Source: Mycolicibacterium stellerae
Lineage (GTDB): Bacteria; Actinomycetota; Actinomycetes; Mycobacteriales; Mycobacteriaceae
NCBI RefSeq assembly: GCF_003719305.1
Contig: NZ_RARC01000025.1
Span: 34,381 to 98,380, forward strand
Length of the DNA: 64,000 nucleotides
Reading direction: 5' to 3'
Under the pieces are notes generated by a model. That model did not search any database. It worked only from the letters and a program-made list of their open reading frames with translations, and was not told the origin of the DNA. The translations under genes were made by a program, and so were the position numbers. Positions 32,337 through 41,447 of the stretch are shown here, piece by piece (within the stretch, counting starts at the first letter, position 1; every line of letters begins with the position of its first letter).

Positions 32337-33962
32337 CTATGTCCCAACCGCCACATCGGATTCGCCGAAGATGCTCTCGGCCCACTTGTAGTCGGCCTTA
32401 CCCGCCGGAGAGCGCTGAACGGTAGGCACGACGGCCAGGCGTCGCGGCACCTTGTATCCAGCCAGCGACTGCCGGCAGTGCTCCTGCAGCTGCGGAAGCC
32501 CGACGGGCGGAAAGTCCGGGCGCAGCGACACTACTGCCGCGACGGTTTGCCCGAGCCGCGGGTCCGGTACGCCAACGACGACTGCATCGGTGACGGCGGG
32601 ATGGCTGTGCAGGCATGCTTCGACTTCCTCGACGTAGACCTTCTCGCCTCCGGTGTTTATGCACTGCGACCCGCGACCGAGGAACACGATGGTTCCGTCG
32701 GATTCGACAATTCCGGCATCGCCGAGGACCGCCACGCGCCGCCCGTCGGCCAGGGTTCGAAAGGTTCGATCGGTCTTGTGCTTGTCCTTGTAGTAGCCCA
32801 GCGGAAGATTTCCGACTCGAACGATCATGCCCACCGTCGTTGAACCCGGCGCGAGCGGTTCAAGGTCGTCGCCGAGTACCGAGACCGACGGCGAGGGGGA
32901 CATGGCGAGGCTTCCATCGGGCCGCAGGGTCATCTGCCCGTCGTTTCCGGACTCCGATGCGCCAAAACTGTCGATCAGGGCAAGTTCGGGTTTCACGGCC
33001 AGAATCCTGGCCCGAACACCTTGGGACCACACCGCTCCTCCGGAAGTCACGGCCACCAGTGGCGACAGGTCGACGTCGGACTGCAACTTCGACATCGCTT
33101 CTGCCAGAGGCGATCCCATCGCGTCTCCGACAATCGTGACGACGTTGACCTTCTCGTAGCCGATTGTCCACACGAGCTTCTCGGCATCGAATGAACGTAG
33201 TAGGACGACGCGTCCACCTTGCAAAAAGAGGCTGAACATTGCATACAGCGCCGATCCGTGAATCAACGGCGCGACCACGAGTACCGAAAGCTCCGCGGAC
33301 TGCTGCGATGCCGCAGCTATCTCTTCGAGGCTCTTTCGCGCCTCCCCCCAGGGGTTACCGCCCGAGAGCGGGCGGTGAAAGAAGTCGTCGTGACGCCACA
33401 TCACGCCCTTCGGGAACCCAGTGGTCCCTCCCGTATAGAGGAGGTAAAGAGCGTCGCCGGACCGTGGGGTGAAGTTCTGTTCTGCCGAATGCCCCTCGGG
33501 ATCGAAAAGCACGACGTCGACCCCTGCGGCACTGGCTGCCGTCGCAAGTCCGTTCCCGACCGCCTCACCGACGACGAATACCGTCTTGAGAACAGGAAGA
33601 TCATCGATGATCTCGGCCAACCGGTCCTGGTCATCCAGTTCTTCGACCAGAATCGCTGTCGCATCGGCGTTCTCGAAGATATAGAGAAGCTCAGCCGCCG
33701 TGTAGCGGTAGTTGACGTTGATCGGCGAGCAGCCGATCTTGATCAGGCCCAGAATGGATAAGACGTGCTCGACGCTGTTACGCAGGAAGAGCGCCGCGTG
33801 TTCCCCGGCCCTCATCCCGTTGTCGGTGAAGAGGTGCGCGACCTGGTTGGCCTTGCGGTTGAGCGTCTCATACGTGAGGTGCTCGCCTTCGCATGTGAGT
33901 GCCGTTCTTTCTGGCACGGCGGCCGCAACCGTCTCGAAGATGTCTGCGAGGTTGAACGACAC
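32337..33962 (-). CDS. acyl-CoA synthetase, FadD19/steroid-CoA ligase-like
   Basis: A 541-residue AMP-forming ligase. The phosphate loop LYLLYTGGTTGFPKGVMWRH is the form seen in FadD19 and FadD3-type steroid and branched-chain ligases; others are DSFGASESG, LGRGSQCINTGGEKVYVEEVE and the catalytic Lys in RSPAGKADYKW. It starts at the GTG giving VSFNLADIFETV, preceded by a purine-rich GGAAGGGAAGG stretch; the 37 codons upstream in frame are Arg-rich and not conserved. It probably makes the CoA ester of the acid produced by the aldehyde dehydrogenase. First gene of the minus-strand oxidation set. Confidence 0.9.
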   Translation of the reverse strand: MSFNLADIFETVAAAVPERTALTCEGEHLTYETLNRKANQVAHLFTDNGMRAGEHAALFLRNSVEHVLSILGLIKIGCSPINVNYRYTAAELLYIFENADATAILVEELDDQDRLAEIIDDLPVLKTVFVVGEAVGNGLATAASAAGVDVVLFDPEGHSAEQNFTPRSGDALYLLYTGGTTGFPKGVMWRHDDFFHRPLSGGNPWGEARKSLEEIAAASQQSAELSVLVVAPLIHGSALYAMFSLFLQGGRVVLLRSFDAEKLVWTIGYEKVNVVTIVGDAMGSPLAEAMSKLQSDVDLSPLVAVTSGGAVWSQGVRARILAVKPELALIDSFGASESGNDGQMTLRPDGSLAMSPSPSVSVLGDDLEPLAPGSTTVGMIVRVGNLPLGYYKDKHKTDRTFRTLADGRRVAVLGDAGIVESDGTIVFLGRGSQCINTGGEKVYVEEVEACLHSHPAVTDAVVVGVPDPRLGQTVAAVVSLRPDFPPVGLPQLQEHCRQSLAGYKVPRRLAVVPTVQRSPAGKADYKWAESIFGESDVAVGT

Positions 33963-34354
33963 GACCCGCTTTCCTTCCCTTCCCCGGCTTGCCACGCCCC
34001 GGTGCCCACGACAACGATGCGACTTCGGCCGAGCATGCCTGATCCCGGCGGGCCGCCGACTCTTCGGTCTCACTGGACGGACAGAACCCGCGCCCCGGTT
34101 AGGCCAGCGATGCCCGATTGCCTTGTTCGGTGGGACCGCCGACTGGTCCGGGCGACGGTCCTTGGCGCCCAGCGGATTTCGGATGCGCGATACGGCATGA
34201 ACCGACGCATGTTCAGTTCCATCGACACCGAGTCTTGACGATGTACGAACGGCGTGTGCGCGTGGTTCCAGAGGATGAGACCGCCATCGGAACGCATGAG
34301 GTCTGTCGTTACGATCGAATCCAGATATGGAGGCGGCGGAGTGACGGGCGAGCT
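33963..34354. other. gene-free spacer between divergent genes
   Basis: A 392-base divergent region between the ligase and the hydrolase. Open frames across it are Arg/Pro-rich and I recognise none. It contains GGTCC-type half sites (TGGTCCGGGCGACGGTCCT near 34140) but no GGAC-N4-GTCC palindrome. Promoters for both genes must lie here; no clear -10 box could be picked. Confidence 0.5.
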
Positions 34355-35236
34355 ATGAGCGCCACCATGCGGGGCCTGGAGAAGGTGTTGCGGCTGAGCC
34401 GCATCCGCGACTGGCTGGTGACCCAACGCAAGATCGAGAGTTGGGCCGCCAATCCGCGCCGGCCGTATTCCGGCCGACCGGGGCTGCTGGTACGCATGAA
34501 GGCGGACGTGGCGCGAAACGACCTCGCCGGCTGGCCCGTGTATGAAATGACCCCCAAATTGCCTGCTTCGTCCCAGGTTGACGGCCACTTGCTCTATCTA
34601 CATGGCGGTGGTTACGTGCTGGACCTGGTAGGCGCGATGCACCTTCCATTCATCGCCAAAGCCGGCGTGGACTTGCGTCGCACCGTCACAGTGCCGATCT
34701 ATCCTCTGGCGCCTGAGCACACGTATCGCGAGGCGTACCGCTTGCTGCTCGACGTGTACCGACGGATCCTGACTACCCATGATCCGAAATCGATTGTGTT
34801 CATGGGTGATTCAGCGGGCGGCGGGCTTGCGCTCGGCCTGTGCCACGCTGCGCGCGAAGTCGGCATGCCGCAGCCCCGCGATGTGGTCCTGTTGTCGCCG
34901 TGGCTGCACGTGGGCTTTCCATCCCCTGACGTGGCGGCTGTCGCGGAGATCGATCCGATACTGAACCTCGAGTTGATGCGTGAGGTGGCCGCCCGGTATG
35001 CGGGGGGCGATCCGCTTGATCATCCGCTTTTGAGTCCGGCGGCGGGACCCCTTACTGACCTGCCGCGAGTCACCATCGTGACAGGCACGCACGACCTGCT
35101 CAATCCCGATGCGAGGGCATTTCGCGATCGAGCTCGCGACGAGGGTGTAGATATTGGCTGGTATGAGATTGACGGTGGGATCCACGGGTGGTTGAGCAAG
35201 GATGCGTGGCGTTACGTTCGCGGCGTTCTCGGCTAG
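34355..35236 (+). CDS. alpha/beta hydrolase, hormone-sensitive-lipase family
   Basis: A 293-residue esterase/lipase. Oxyanion-hole motif LLYLHGGGYVLD, nucleophile elbow FMGDSAGGGLALG, acidic residue in TGTHDLLNPDA and catalytic His in DGGIHGWL. These are the four landmarks of the HSL (Lip) family, which hydrolyses short and medium acyl esters. I start at the ATG giving MSATMRGLEKVLRL, where conserved sequence begins; the frame is open for 79 more codons but those lack similarity. M. tuberculosis has LipW/LipC in the corresponding neighbourhood (from memory). Confidence 0.88.
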   Translation: MSATMRGLEKVLRLSRIRDWLVTQRKIESWAANPRRPYSGRPGLLVRMKADVARNDLAGWPVYEMTPKLPASSQVDGHLLYLHGGGYVLDLVGAMHLPFIAKAGVDLRRTVTVPIYPLAPEHTYREAYRLLLDVYRRILTTHDPKSIVFMGDSAGGGLALGLCHAAREVGMPQPRDVVLLSPWLHVGFPSPDVAAVAEIDPILNLELMREVAARYAGGDPLDHPLLSPAAGPLTDLPRVTIVTGTHDLLNPDARAFRDRARDEGVDIGWYEIDGGIHGWLSKDAWRYVRGVLG

Positions 35237-35267
35237 TTTTCTTCCCTGACTGGTCAGGTGCGACGGC

Positions 35268-35325
35268 CGAGCAGACGCAAAAGTCCCCGAAACCTGGGTG
35301 ATTCGGGGACTTTTGCGTCTGCTCG
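35268..35325. repeat. dispersed palindromic repeat, copy 2 (bidirectional terminator)
   Basis: A perfect inverted repeat with 24-base arms and a 10-base loop. The arms begin CGAGCAGACGCAAAAGTCC, as in copy 1 at 2397-2454, then diverge. It lies between the converging ends of the hydrolase and pckG genes, where it would terminate both. Arm identity at the outside, with compensating changes inside the stem, points to a mobile or conserved hairpin family. Confidence 0.85.
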
Positions 35326-35351
35326 CGGTAGAAGGTGACTCGCGCTGAGAA

Positions 35352-37181
35352 CTACTCGGCTTCGGCGAGGCGGTGCTTGAGGGCGTCGAACTCGTCCTTG
35401 ATGCCGGTCGGCAGCTTCTCGCCGACGAACTCGAACCACTCCTCGATCAACGGGATTTCCTCGCGCCACTCGGCGGCGTTGACCGCCAGCGCCTCGTTGA
35501 CGTCGGCCGGGTCGACATCCAGGCCGGACAGGTCCAGGTCCTCGGCGGTCGGCACGATGCCGATCGGCGTCGTCTTGCCGCCAGCCTTCTGCTCGATGCG
35601 GTCGATGATCCACTTCATCACGCGGCTGTTCTCGCCGAAGCCCGGCCACAGGAAGCGGCCGTCGCCGCCGCGACGGAACCAGTTGACGAAGAAGATCTTC
35701 GGCATCTTCGACTCGTCGGCGTTCTTGCCGATATCGATCCAATGCGCGAAGTAGTCGCCGACGTTGTAGCCGAGGAACGGCAGCATCGCCATCGGGTCAC
35801 GCCGCACGGTGCCGACCTTGCCTTCGGCGGCCGCGGTCTGCTCGGAACCCAGCGTGGCGCCGATGAAGACGCCGTGCTGCCAGTCGCGGGCCTGCGTCAC
35901 CAGCGGGACCGTGGTCTTGCGGCGGCCGCCGAACAGGATCGCCGAGATCGGCACGCCCTGCGGGTCGTCCCACTCGGGAGCCAGGGTCGGGCACTGAGAC
36001 ATCGGGGTGCAGTAGCGCGAGTTCGGATGCGCCGCTTTGCTTTCGGTCTCGCGCAGGATCCAGTCGTTGCCCTTCCAGTCGACGAGGTGGTCGGGCTCGC
36101 CCTCGAGGCCTTCCCACCACACATCGTTGTCGTCGGTCAGCGCGACGTTGGTGAAGACGGTGTTACCGGCGGAGATGGTCTTCATCGCGTTCGGGTTCGA
36201 CGACCAGTTGGTGCCCGGCGCGACACCGAAGAAGCCGAACTCGGGGTTGACGGCGTACAGACGGCCGTCCTTGCCGAACCGCATCCACGCGATGTCGTCG
36301 CCAACGGTCTCGGCCCGCCACCCGGGGATGGTCGGCTGCAGCATCGCGAGGTTGGTCTTGCCGCACGCCGACGGGAACGCCGCGGCGATGAAGTACGACT
36401 TGTTCTCCGGCGAGATCAGCTTGAGGATCAGCATGTGCTCGGCGAGCCAGCCCTCGTCGTGCGCCATCGCCGAGGCGATCCGCAGCGAGTAGCACTTCTT
36501 GCCAAGCAGCGCGTTGCCGCCGTAGCCCGAGCCGAAGCTCCAGATCTCACGGGTCTCGGGGAAGTGGCTGATGTACTTGGTGTCGTTGCAGGGCCACGGC
36601 ACGTCCTTCTCGCCCGCCTCCAGCGGGGCACCGATCGAATGCAGCGCCTTAACGAAGAACCCGTCGTCGCCGATCTTGTCCAGCGCTGCCTTGCCCATCC
36701 TGGTCATCGTCCGCATCGATACGACGACGTACTCGGAGTCGGTGATCTCGACGCCGAGCTTGGGGTCTTCGGCGCCAAGCGGGCCCATGCAGAACGGCAC
36801 CACGTACATGGTGCGGCCGCGCATACAGCCGCGGTACAGGTCGGACATGATGCCGCGCATCTCGCTCGGGTCCATCCAGTTGTTCGTTGGGCCCGCGTCG
36901 ATCTCGCGCTCGGAACAGATGAAGGTGCGCGATTCCACGCGCGCCACGTCGGACGGGTCAGACAGCGCCAGGTAGGAGTTCGGCTTCTTTCTCTCGTCGA
37001 GCTTCCTGAAGGTGCCTGCCTCCACGAGCTGCTCGCACAGCCGGGCGTCCTCCTCATCGGAGCCGTCGGCGAACACCACCCGGTCGGGCTGCGTCAGCTC
37101 CGCGACCTCTTGGACCCAGGCGAGCAGGCCCTTGTGCGTAGTGGGTGCGGTGTCCAGACCGGGAATGGTCGCTGACGTCAT
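35352..37181 (-). CDS. pckG: phosphoenolpyruvate carboxykinase, GTP-dependent
   Basis: A 609-residue GTP-type PEPCK, full length for the family. Kinase loop AFPSACGKTN (Cys273, Lys275), substrate segment RGCMRGRTMYVVPFCMGPLG near residue 110, nucleotide segment FLWPGFGENSRVMKWI. Converts oxaloacetate and GTP to PEP, CO2 and GDP, the entry to gluconeogenesis; essential for growth on lipids, which suits the lipid-uptake neighbourhood. The ATG follows AGGAGATTGTG; a GTG one codon earlier is also possible. Called pckA in M. tuberculosis (Rv0211). Confidence 0.97.
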   Translation of the reverse strand: MTSATIPGLDTAPTTHKGLLAWVQEVAELTQPDRVVFADGSDEEDARLCEQLVEAGTFRKLDERKKPNSYLALSDPSDVARVESRTFICSEREIDAGPTNNWMDPSEMRGIMSDLYRGCMRGRTMYVVPFCMGPLGAEDPKLGVEITDSEYVVVSMRTMTRMGKAALDKIGDDGFFVKALHSIGAPLEAGEKDVPWPCNDTKYISHFPETREIWSFGSGYGGNALLGKKCYSLRIASAMAHDEGWLAEHMLILKLISPENKSYFIAAAFPSACGKTNLAMLQPTIPGWRAETVGDDIAWMRFGKDGRLYAVNPEFGFFGVAPGTNWSSNPNAMKTISAGNTVFTNVALTDDNDVWWEGLEGEPDHLVDWKGNDWILRETESKAAHPNSRYCTPMSQCPTLAPEWDDPQGVPISAILFGGRRKTTVPLVTQARDWQHGVFIGATLGSEQTAAAEGKVGTVRRDPMAMLPFLGYNVGDYFAHWIDIGKNADESKMPKIFFVNWFRRGGDGRFLWPGFGENSRVMKWIIDRIEQKAGGKTTPIGIVPTAEDLDLSGLDVDPADVNEALAVNAAEWREEIPLIEEWFEFVGEKLPTGIKDEFDALKHRLAEAE

Positions 37182-37334
37182 CACAATCTCCTGCGTAGGT
37201 TTTTTGTGCCAGGACGCAGGTCAATCGCGCCACTGGTGCTTGTCTGCCCTGTAATAGAGGTTAACGCGGGTGACATACCCTTAGTAAATCGGATCTATGT
37301 CCGATCACTCACAGGAACGATTCAGAAGACCTGA

Positions 37335-38786
37335 TCACACCCCTGGTCCACCCGCCAGCTCCGCGCGCACGGTGTCCAGAGCCCTCTGCAGGGCGGGCAG
37401 GCGCCGATCCCTCAGCGCCGCGGCCCTCGCGGTCGCGACGGCATGCTCACGCAACTCGGCATCGATTTCGGAAACCTGACCGGCGGTCACTTCCGCCTCG
37501 GCCTCGTCGCGCCGCGCAAGGTCGGCGGTCAGCGTGGCTTCAGCGGCCAGCACCCGGGTAGCGACCCGCTCCTCGAGCGTCGACTGCAGCGTCGCGGTGA
37601 CCTCGTTGATCCAGCGGTCCAGCACCGCCCGATCGCTGAGCAGCCCGCGCATGCCGACCACCCACACGGTGAGCAGCAAACCGACCACGCCGCCCGCCAC
37701 CAGCCCTGCGATCGTCAGGCCGGGAGCAAGTCCGGCGAACAGCCTGCTGACGCCAAGCGCGACGCCGAGGCCGAAACCCGCGCCCAAAACCATCATCAAC
37801 CGGGTCTCCAACCGGCGCGACTTCAGCGGTGGCGGCGGCACCGTCGACCGCGGTGGGGGCGCGGGCGGCTGCGGTGCGGTCAGTTCGAGTTCGGTCGCGA
37901 CGTCCGAAAGATGCGCGGTGACGCCGGCTTCCACCTCGCCGACGACTTCGTTGACCCGGGTGCCGACGTAGGTTTCGAACTCCGGCAGCCGACGTCGCGT
38001 CATGGCGGACGCATCCTCTCCCAGCTCCGACCGCACCGAGGTGCACCGGTTGCGGGCGAAGTACGCCAGCTGCACCCGCGCCTGCTGGATCTGGCTGCGC
38101 AGTGCGATGGTGCGCTCGGACTTGGACACCCTGCGCTCACGCTGGACAGTGTCGCGCCGTTCCCGCAATGCCGTCACCCGTGCCTGCCGGTCGGCGCCCG
38201 CGCCGTCCTTGTCGTGCCGCGATATCGCGTTGCGCAGTCGAGACTCCCACGCCCGCAGCCTGTTTCGACGCTTCACATCGACATCGTCGAGGCGCGAAGC
38301 CAGCAGCTCGACGAGCTCGTCGACCGTCGGTTCGCCCATATCGGGCGTCGCAGCGACACCCACCCACGGCACATCCAGGTAGCGCTCGGCGTGGGCGCCG
38401 AGGCGGGAGCGGTCCTCGGCGAGCACATCGCGCCAATTGCGGTGGACGTCGATCTTGGACACCGCACCGATCACCATGTCGGTGTGCCGCGCGGCGACAT
38501 CGATTAAGGCGTAATCGGATTCAGCGATCGGGGCCACCGCGGACACCACGAACACGACCGCAGCCGGGGCCTCGGCGGGCTTGATGTCTTCTGCTTCGAC
38601 GAACTCGTGCTCGGGCAGTCGGTCCCGCAACGCGGCAATCAAACCGGTCGCACCGGCCAACCACGGCCCGGTGACGAGCACGACGTCGCGACTCTGCACA
38701 CCGGGTGTGCTCAGGCCCGGATCGACGCCTGCCACAAGTGCGTCGACCGCGGCAACCGGGTCACCCGCCTGATCGACGTCGGTCAC
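37335..38786 (-). CDS. dynamin-like GTPase-type membrane protein (Rv0210-like)
   Basis: A 483-residue protein. The N-terminal third has a G-domain layout with a degenerate P-loop (VVLVTGPWLAGATGLIAAL) and a G4-like AVSKIDVH. A charged coiled-coil stretch follows (about 190-270, RQARVTALRERRDTVQRERR), then a Pro-rich linker, a membrane hairpin (about 335-390, LMMVLGAGFGLGVALGVSRLF ... VGLLLTVWVVGM) and a second coiled coil. G domain plus paired helical stalks around a membrane hairpin is the plan of bacterial dynamin-like proteins. The GTG overlaps the stop of the partner gene (GTGA). Function unknown. Confidence 0.78.
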   Translation of the reverse strand: MTDVDQAGDPVAAVDALVAGVDPGLSTPGVQSRDVVLVTGPWLAGATGLIAALRDRLPEHEFVEAEDIKPAEAPAAVVFVVSAVAPIAESDYALIDVAARHTDMVIGAVSKIDVHRNWRDVLAEDRSRLGAHAERYLDVPWVGVAATPDMGEPTVDELVELLASRLDDVDVKRRNRLRAWESRLRNAISRHDKDGAGADRQARVTALRERRDTVQRERRVSKSERTIALRSQIQQARVQLAYFARNRCTSVRSELGEDASAMTRRRLPEFETYVGTRVNEVVGEVEAGVTAHLSDVATELELTAPQPPAPPPRSTVPPPPLKSRRLETRLMMVLGAGFGLGVALGVSRLFAGLAPGLTIAGLVAGGVVGLLLTVWVVGMRGLLSDRAVLDRWINEVTATLQSTLEERVATRVLAAEATLTADLARRDEAEAEVTAGQVSEIDAELREHAVATARAAALRDRRLPALQRALDTVRAELAGGPGV

Positions 38787-39793
38787 CGGGCCTCCACCCG
38801 CCGCAGCAGCCTCAGCGAGCCGCGACAGATATCGGCGCCGCACTGCCGGTGGAGGCGGTTCACGGGTCCACGGCTGTAGCGATACCAGTGCAGCGCCCTG
38901 TGCAGGTGCGCCGACGGCTCGTCGCCGGTGTCGACCGGGATACCGGCGGCCGCCACCACGTCGACGGCGGCGGCCATCACGGCGATGACGGCGTCGTCGC
39001 AGGCAAGGAACTCGGCCAGGGCGGGTGGGCCGCTCGCCGCCATCGTGTGCAGCGCGACCAGAGCCGTGCGCACCCGCCGGTATCGCACCTCGGCGCCCAC
39101 CACAGCCAGCCGCGCCAGCACGCGGTCGAGCCGGCTGAGCCGGCGCATCACAGCGGGCAGCGCGACGGCTTCGGTGCCCTGCTGCAGCGCGAGCACGCCG
39201 TGGGCGATGCCGAACAGGTCGAGGGTGTCCAGAAGCCGTGCGCGGACGTTGAGCGGCACGCTGTGCCCGGCGGCCAGGAAGCCGTCGGTGGACGTCAGGT
39301 CGGCGGGCTCGGACGTCAGCGTGCGCAGTGCGGCGACGAGATCGTCGTCGAGCGCGGCGACGGCAAGCAGTCCCACCATCGACACCGTCGGCACCCCGGT
39401 CAGCGCCGAGATCTCGGCGGCCCGGCGGTCGGCAACGGCGATCGGGCCGCCCGCCGCCCCGAAACCGGCCAGGTCCGCCTTGTTCAGCACCATCAGCGTC
39501 GGGCCCACCCCCAGCATCGCCCGGTCCTCGGGTTTGAGGGCCTCGGCGACGACCACGACCTGCACATCGGCGCCGATGTCGTCGTCGGCGACCGAAAGCC
39601 CGGCTGCGGCGAGAGCGGCCGCCACGGTCCCCCGACCAACGCCGTCACGCCCAGCAACCGCAACCCGCAGCGGCGCGTCAAGCTCGCCGATGAGCGCGGT
39701 CAGCCGCGAATCATCCGCTCGCCGCGCGAACCGAGTCAGCTCGTTGGTGAAAATCTGATGGCCTTCCCTGTTCGCCGTCTCGCGCACGCGCAT
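38783..39793 (-). CDS. dynamin-like GTPase partner protein (Rv0209-like)
   Basis: A 336-residue protein with a compact G domain: P-loop AVAGRDGVGRGTVAAAL, switch/D region in GADVQVVVVAEALKPED and G4 LMVLNKADLAG. The rest is alpha-helical and has no membrane segment. The P-loop lacks the canonical GKS/T lysine (GRGT), so nucleotide binding may be weak. It is translated with the next gene through a GTGA overlap, like other tandem dynamin-like pairs (compare IniA/IniC). I start at the ATG giving MRVRETANREGHQ. It is divergent from trmB. Confidence 0.78.
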   Translation of the reverse strand: MRVRETANREGHQIFTNELTRFARRADDSRLTALIGELDAPLRVAVAGRDGVGRGTVAAALAAAGLSVADDDIGADVQVVVVAEALKPEDRAMLGVGPTLMVLNKADLAGFGAAGGPIAVADRRAAEISALTGVPTVSMVGLLAVAALDDDLVAALRTLTSEPADLTSTDGFLAAGHSVPLNVRARLLDTLDLFGIAHGVLALQQGTEAVALPAVMRRLSRLDRVLARLAVVGAEVRYRRVRTALVALHTMAASGPPALAEFLACDDAVIAVMAAAVDVVAAAGIPVDTGDEPSAHLHRALHWYRYSRGPVNRLHRQCGADICRGSLRLLRRVEAR

Positions 39794-40019
39794 GCCCTCG
39801 TCGTCCCCCACGCCGGATTCTGGCCCGGCCCCCACCGCAAATGGTGGCATCTCCGTGGCCCCTGTGCGAGCGCTTGTTTTCGCCGACGCCGGGTAGCAGC
39901 CGTAGGCAACTGTTGGGTATCAATCTGCACCACGATGCGGGTTCGGCGGTGTTGATGCGGGACCATGGACGGATGCACGGGCAGCGCTGGGGTATGAGCA
40001 CGCCGTCTCAGAGGCGGCG

Positions 40020-40730
40020 ATGAGCCACCCCGCTTCGCATCTGCATCCTCGGGTGACCGCCTACCGGTCCCGGCGATCCGCGGTTTCGGCTAGCCAGCAA
40101 GAGACATGGGATCGGCTCTGGCCGGAGCTGGGTGCGCATGCCCGCTCGGCTGAAGGGCCCGCAAGGCTGCTCGACACCAGGGCGTGGTTCGGCAGGTCGG
40201 CGCCTGTGGTGCTGGAGATCGGCAGCGGGACCGGAACATCGACGCTCGCGATGGCCAAGGCCGAGCCGGACATCGATGTGGTCGCCGTCGAGGTGTACCG
40301 GCGCGGGCTGGCCCAACTGCTCAGCGCGATCGATCGGGAAGCGGTCGGCAACATCCGCCTTGTCCGCGGCGACGGCGTCGACGTGCTCGAGCACATGTTC
40401 GGGCCCGAATCGCTGACCGGTGTGCGGGTGTTCTTCCCCGACCCGTGGCCCAAGGCGCGCCATCACAAGCGCAGGCTGCTGCAGCCAGGCACCGTCGCCC
40501 TGATCGCCGACCGGCTCCGCCCCGGCGGTGTCCTGCACGCCGCCACCGACCACGCCGGGTACGCCGAGCAGATCGCCGACGCCGGCGACGCCGAACCCCG
40601 ACTGAAGCGCGTCACCGGCGCAGATTGCCTTCCTGTTTCGGTTTCGCGGCCGGTGACCAAGTACGAGGGGAAGGCGCGCGACGCGGGCAGCGCCATCGCC
40701 GAACTGGTCTGGGAGAAGCACCCGGCATGA
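40020..40730 (+). CDS. trmB: tRNA (guanine-N7-)-methyltransferase
   Basis: A 236-residue Rossmann methyltransferase. SAM loop VVLEIGSGTGTSTLAMA, acidic VVAVEVYRRGLAQLL, and the TrmB signature VFFPDPWPKARHHKRRL, followed by DHAGYAEQI and the C-terminal TKYEGKA. It methylates G46 of tRNA at N7 using SAM. It is the first gene of a trmB-NYN-mmpL3 set. The 39794-40019 divergent spacer shows no clear signal. Confidence 0.96.
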   Translation: MSHPASHLHPRVTAYRSRRSAVSASQQETWDRLWPELGAHARSAEGPARLLDTRAWFGRSAPVVLEIGSGTGTSTLAMAKAEPDIDVVAVEVYRRGLAQLLSAIDREAVGNIRLVRGDGVDVLEHMFGPESLTGVRVFFPDPWPKARHHKRRLLQPGTVALIADRLRPGGVLHAATDHAGYAEQIADAGDAEPRLKRVTGADCLPVSVSRPVTKYEGKARDAGSAIAELVWEKHPA

Positions 40731-41395
40731 GCATCACCGAAGAGGTCGTCGAGACGCCTGCGCTTGCGCCAGGCACATCTCGCGTCCTGCTGGTCTGGGA
40801 TGCGCCCAACCTCGACATGGGCCTGGGCTCCATCCTCGGCGGTCGGCCGACGGCCGCGCACAGGCCCCGCTTCGACGCTCTTGGCCGTTGGCTGCTCAAC
40901 CGCACCGCCGAGCTTTCCGCAGGCCACGAGGGCGTCTCCGTCGAGCCGGAGGCCTCCGTATTCACCAATATCGCGCCCGGCAGCGCCGACGTCGTAAGGC
41001 CGTGGGTCGAGGCACTGCGTAACGTGGGTTTCGCGGTGTTCGCCAAACCCAAGATCGACGAAGACAGCGACGTCGACGTCGACATGCTCAACCACATCGC
41101 CCTTCGCCGCGACGAGGGGCTGGCCGGACTGCTGGTGGCCTCGGCCGACGGACAGGCGTTCCGTGCGCCGCTCGAGGACATCGCCCGTTCGGGTGTCCCT
41201 GTTCAAGTGCTCGGATTTCGCGAACATGCGAGTTGGGCGCTAGCCTCGGATACTTTGGAGTTCGTCGACCTTGAGGACATCGAAGGTGTCTTCCGGGAAC
41301 CGCTACCGCGAATCGGCCTAGATTCGCTCCCCGAACAGGGGGCTTGGCTGCAGCCATTCCGGCCGCTGTCCTCGCTACTGACGTCTCGTGTGTGA
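40727..41395 (+). CDS. NYN/PIN-like nuclease-domain protein (Rv0207c-like)
   Basis: A 222-residue protein with the acidic residues of a NYN (PIN-like) ribonuclease fold: VLLVWDAPNLDMGL, then DSDVDVDMLNHIAL, then LLVASADGQAFRAPLEDI and VQVLGFREHASWAL. Such proteins cleave RNA with Mg2+, but activity of this family is untested as far as I know. The ATG overlaps the trmB stop (ATGA), and mmpL3 starts 52 bases downstream, an arrangement I recall as conserved across mycobacteria. Confidence 0.85.
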   Translation: MSITEEVVETPALAPGTSRVLLVWDAPNLDMGLGSILGGRPTAAHRPRFDALGRWLLNRTAELSAGHEGVSVEPEASVFTNIAPGSADVVRPWVEALRNVGFAVFAKPKIDEDSDVDVDMLNHIALRRDEGLAGLLVASADGQAFRAPLEDIARSGVPVQVLGFREHASWALASDTLEFVDLEDIEGVFREPLPRIGLDSLPEQGAWLQPFRPLSSLLTSRV

Positions 41396-41447
41396 ACAAT
41401 TGAACTGCGCGAGGCGCAAGCAGACTTGTGAAGTGTTAGGAGCTTAG

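Noticed and set aside
34118..34354. N-terminal extension of the alpha/beta hydrolase
   Set aside because: The extra 79 residues are Arg/Pro-rich, unlike any hydrolase N-terminus; conserved sequence begins at the ATG at 34355.
33963..34354. GGTCC half sites as another member of the GGAC-N4-GTCC family
   Set aside because: Spacing and orientation (GGTCC-N8-GGTCC, direct) do not match the palindrome.
35373..37175. A 600-codon open frame antisense to pckG
   Set aside because: It mirrors the pckG frame codon by codon, has no family resemblance and is the expected GC-rich shadow of a highly expressed gene.
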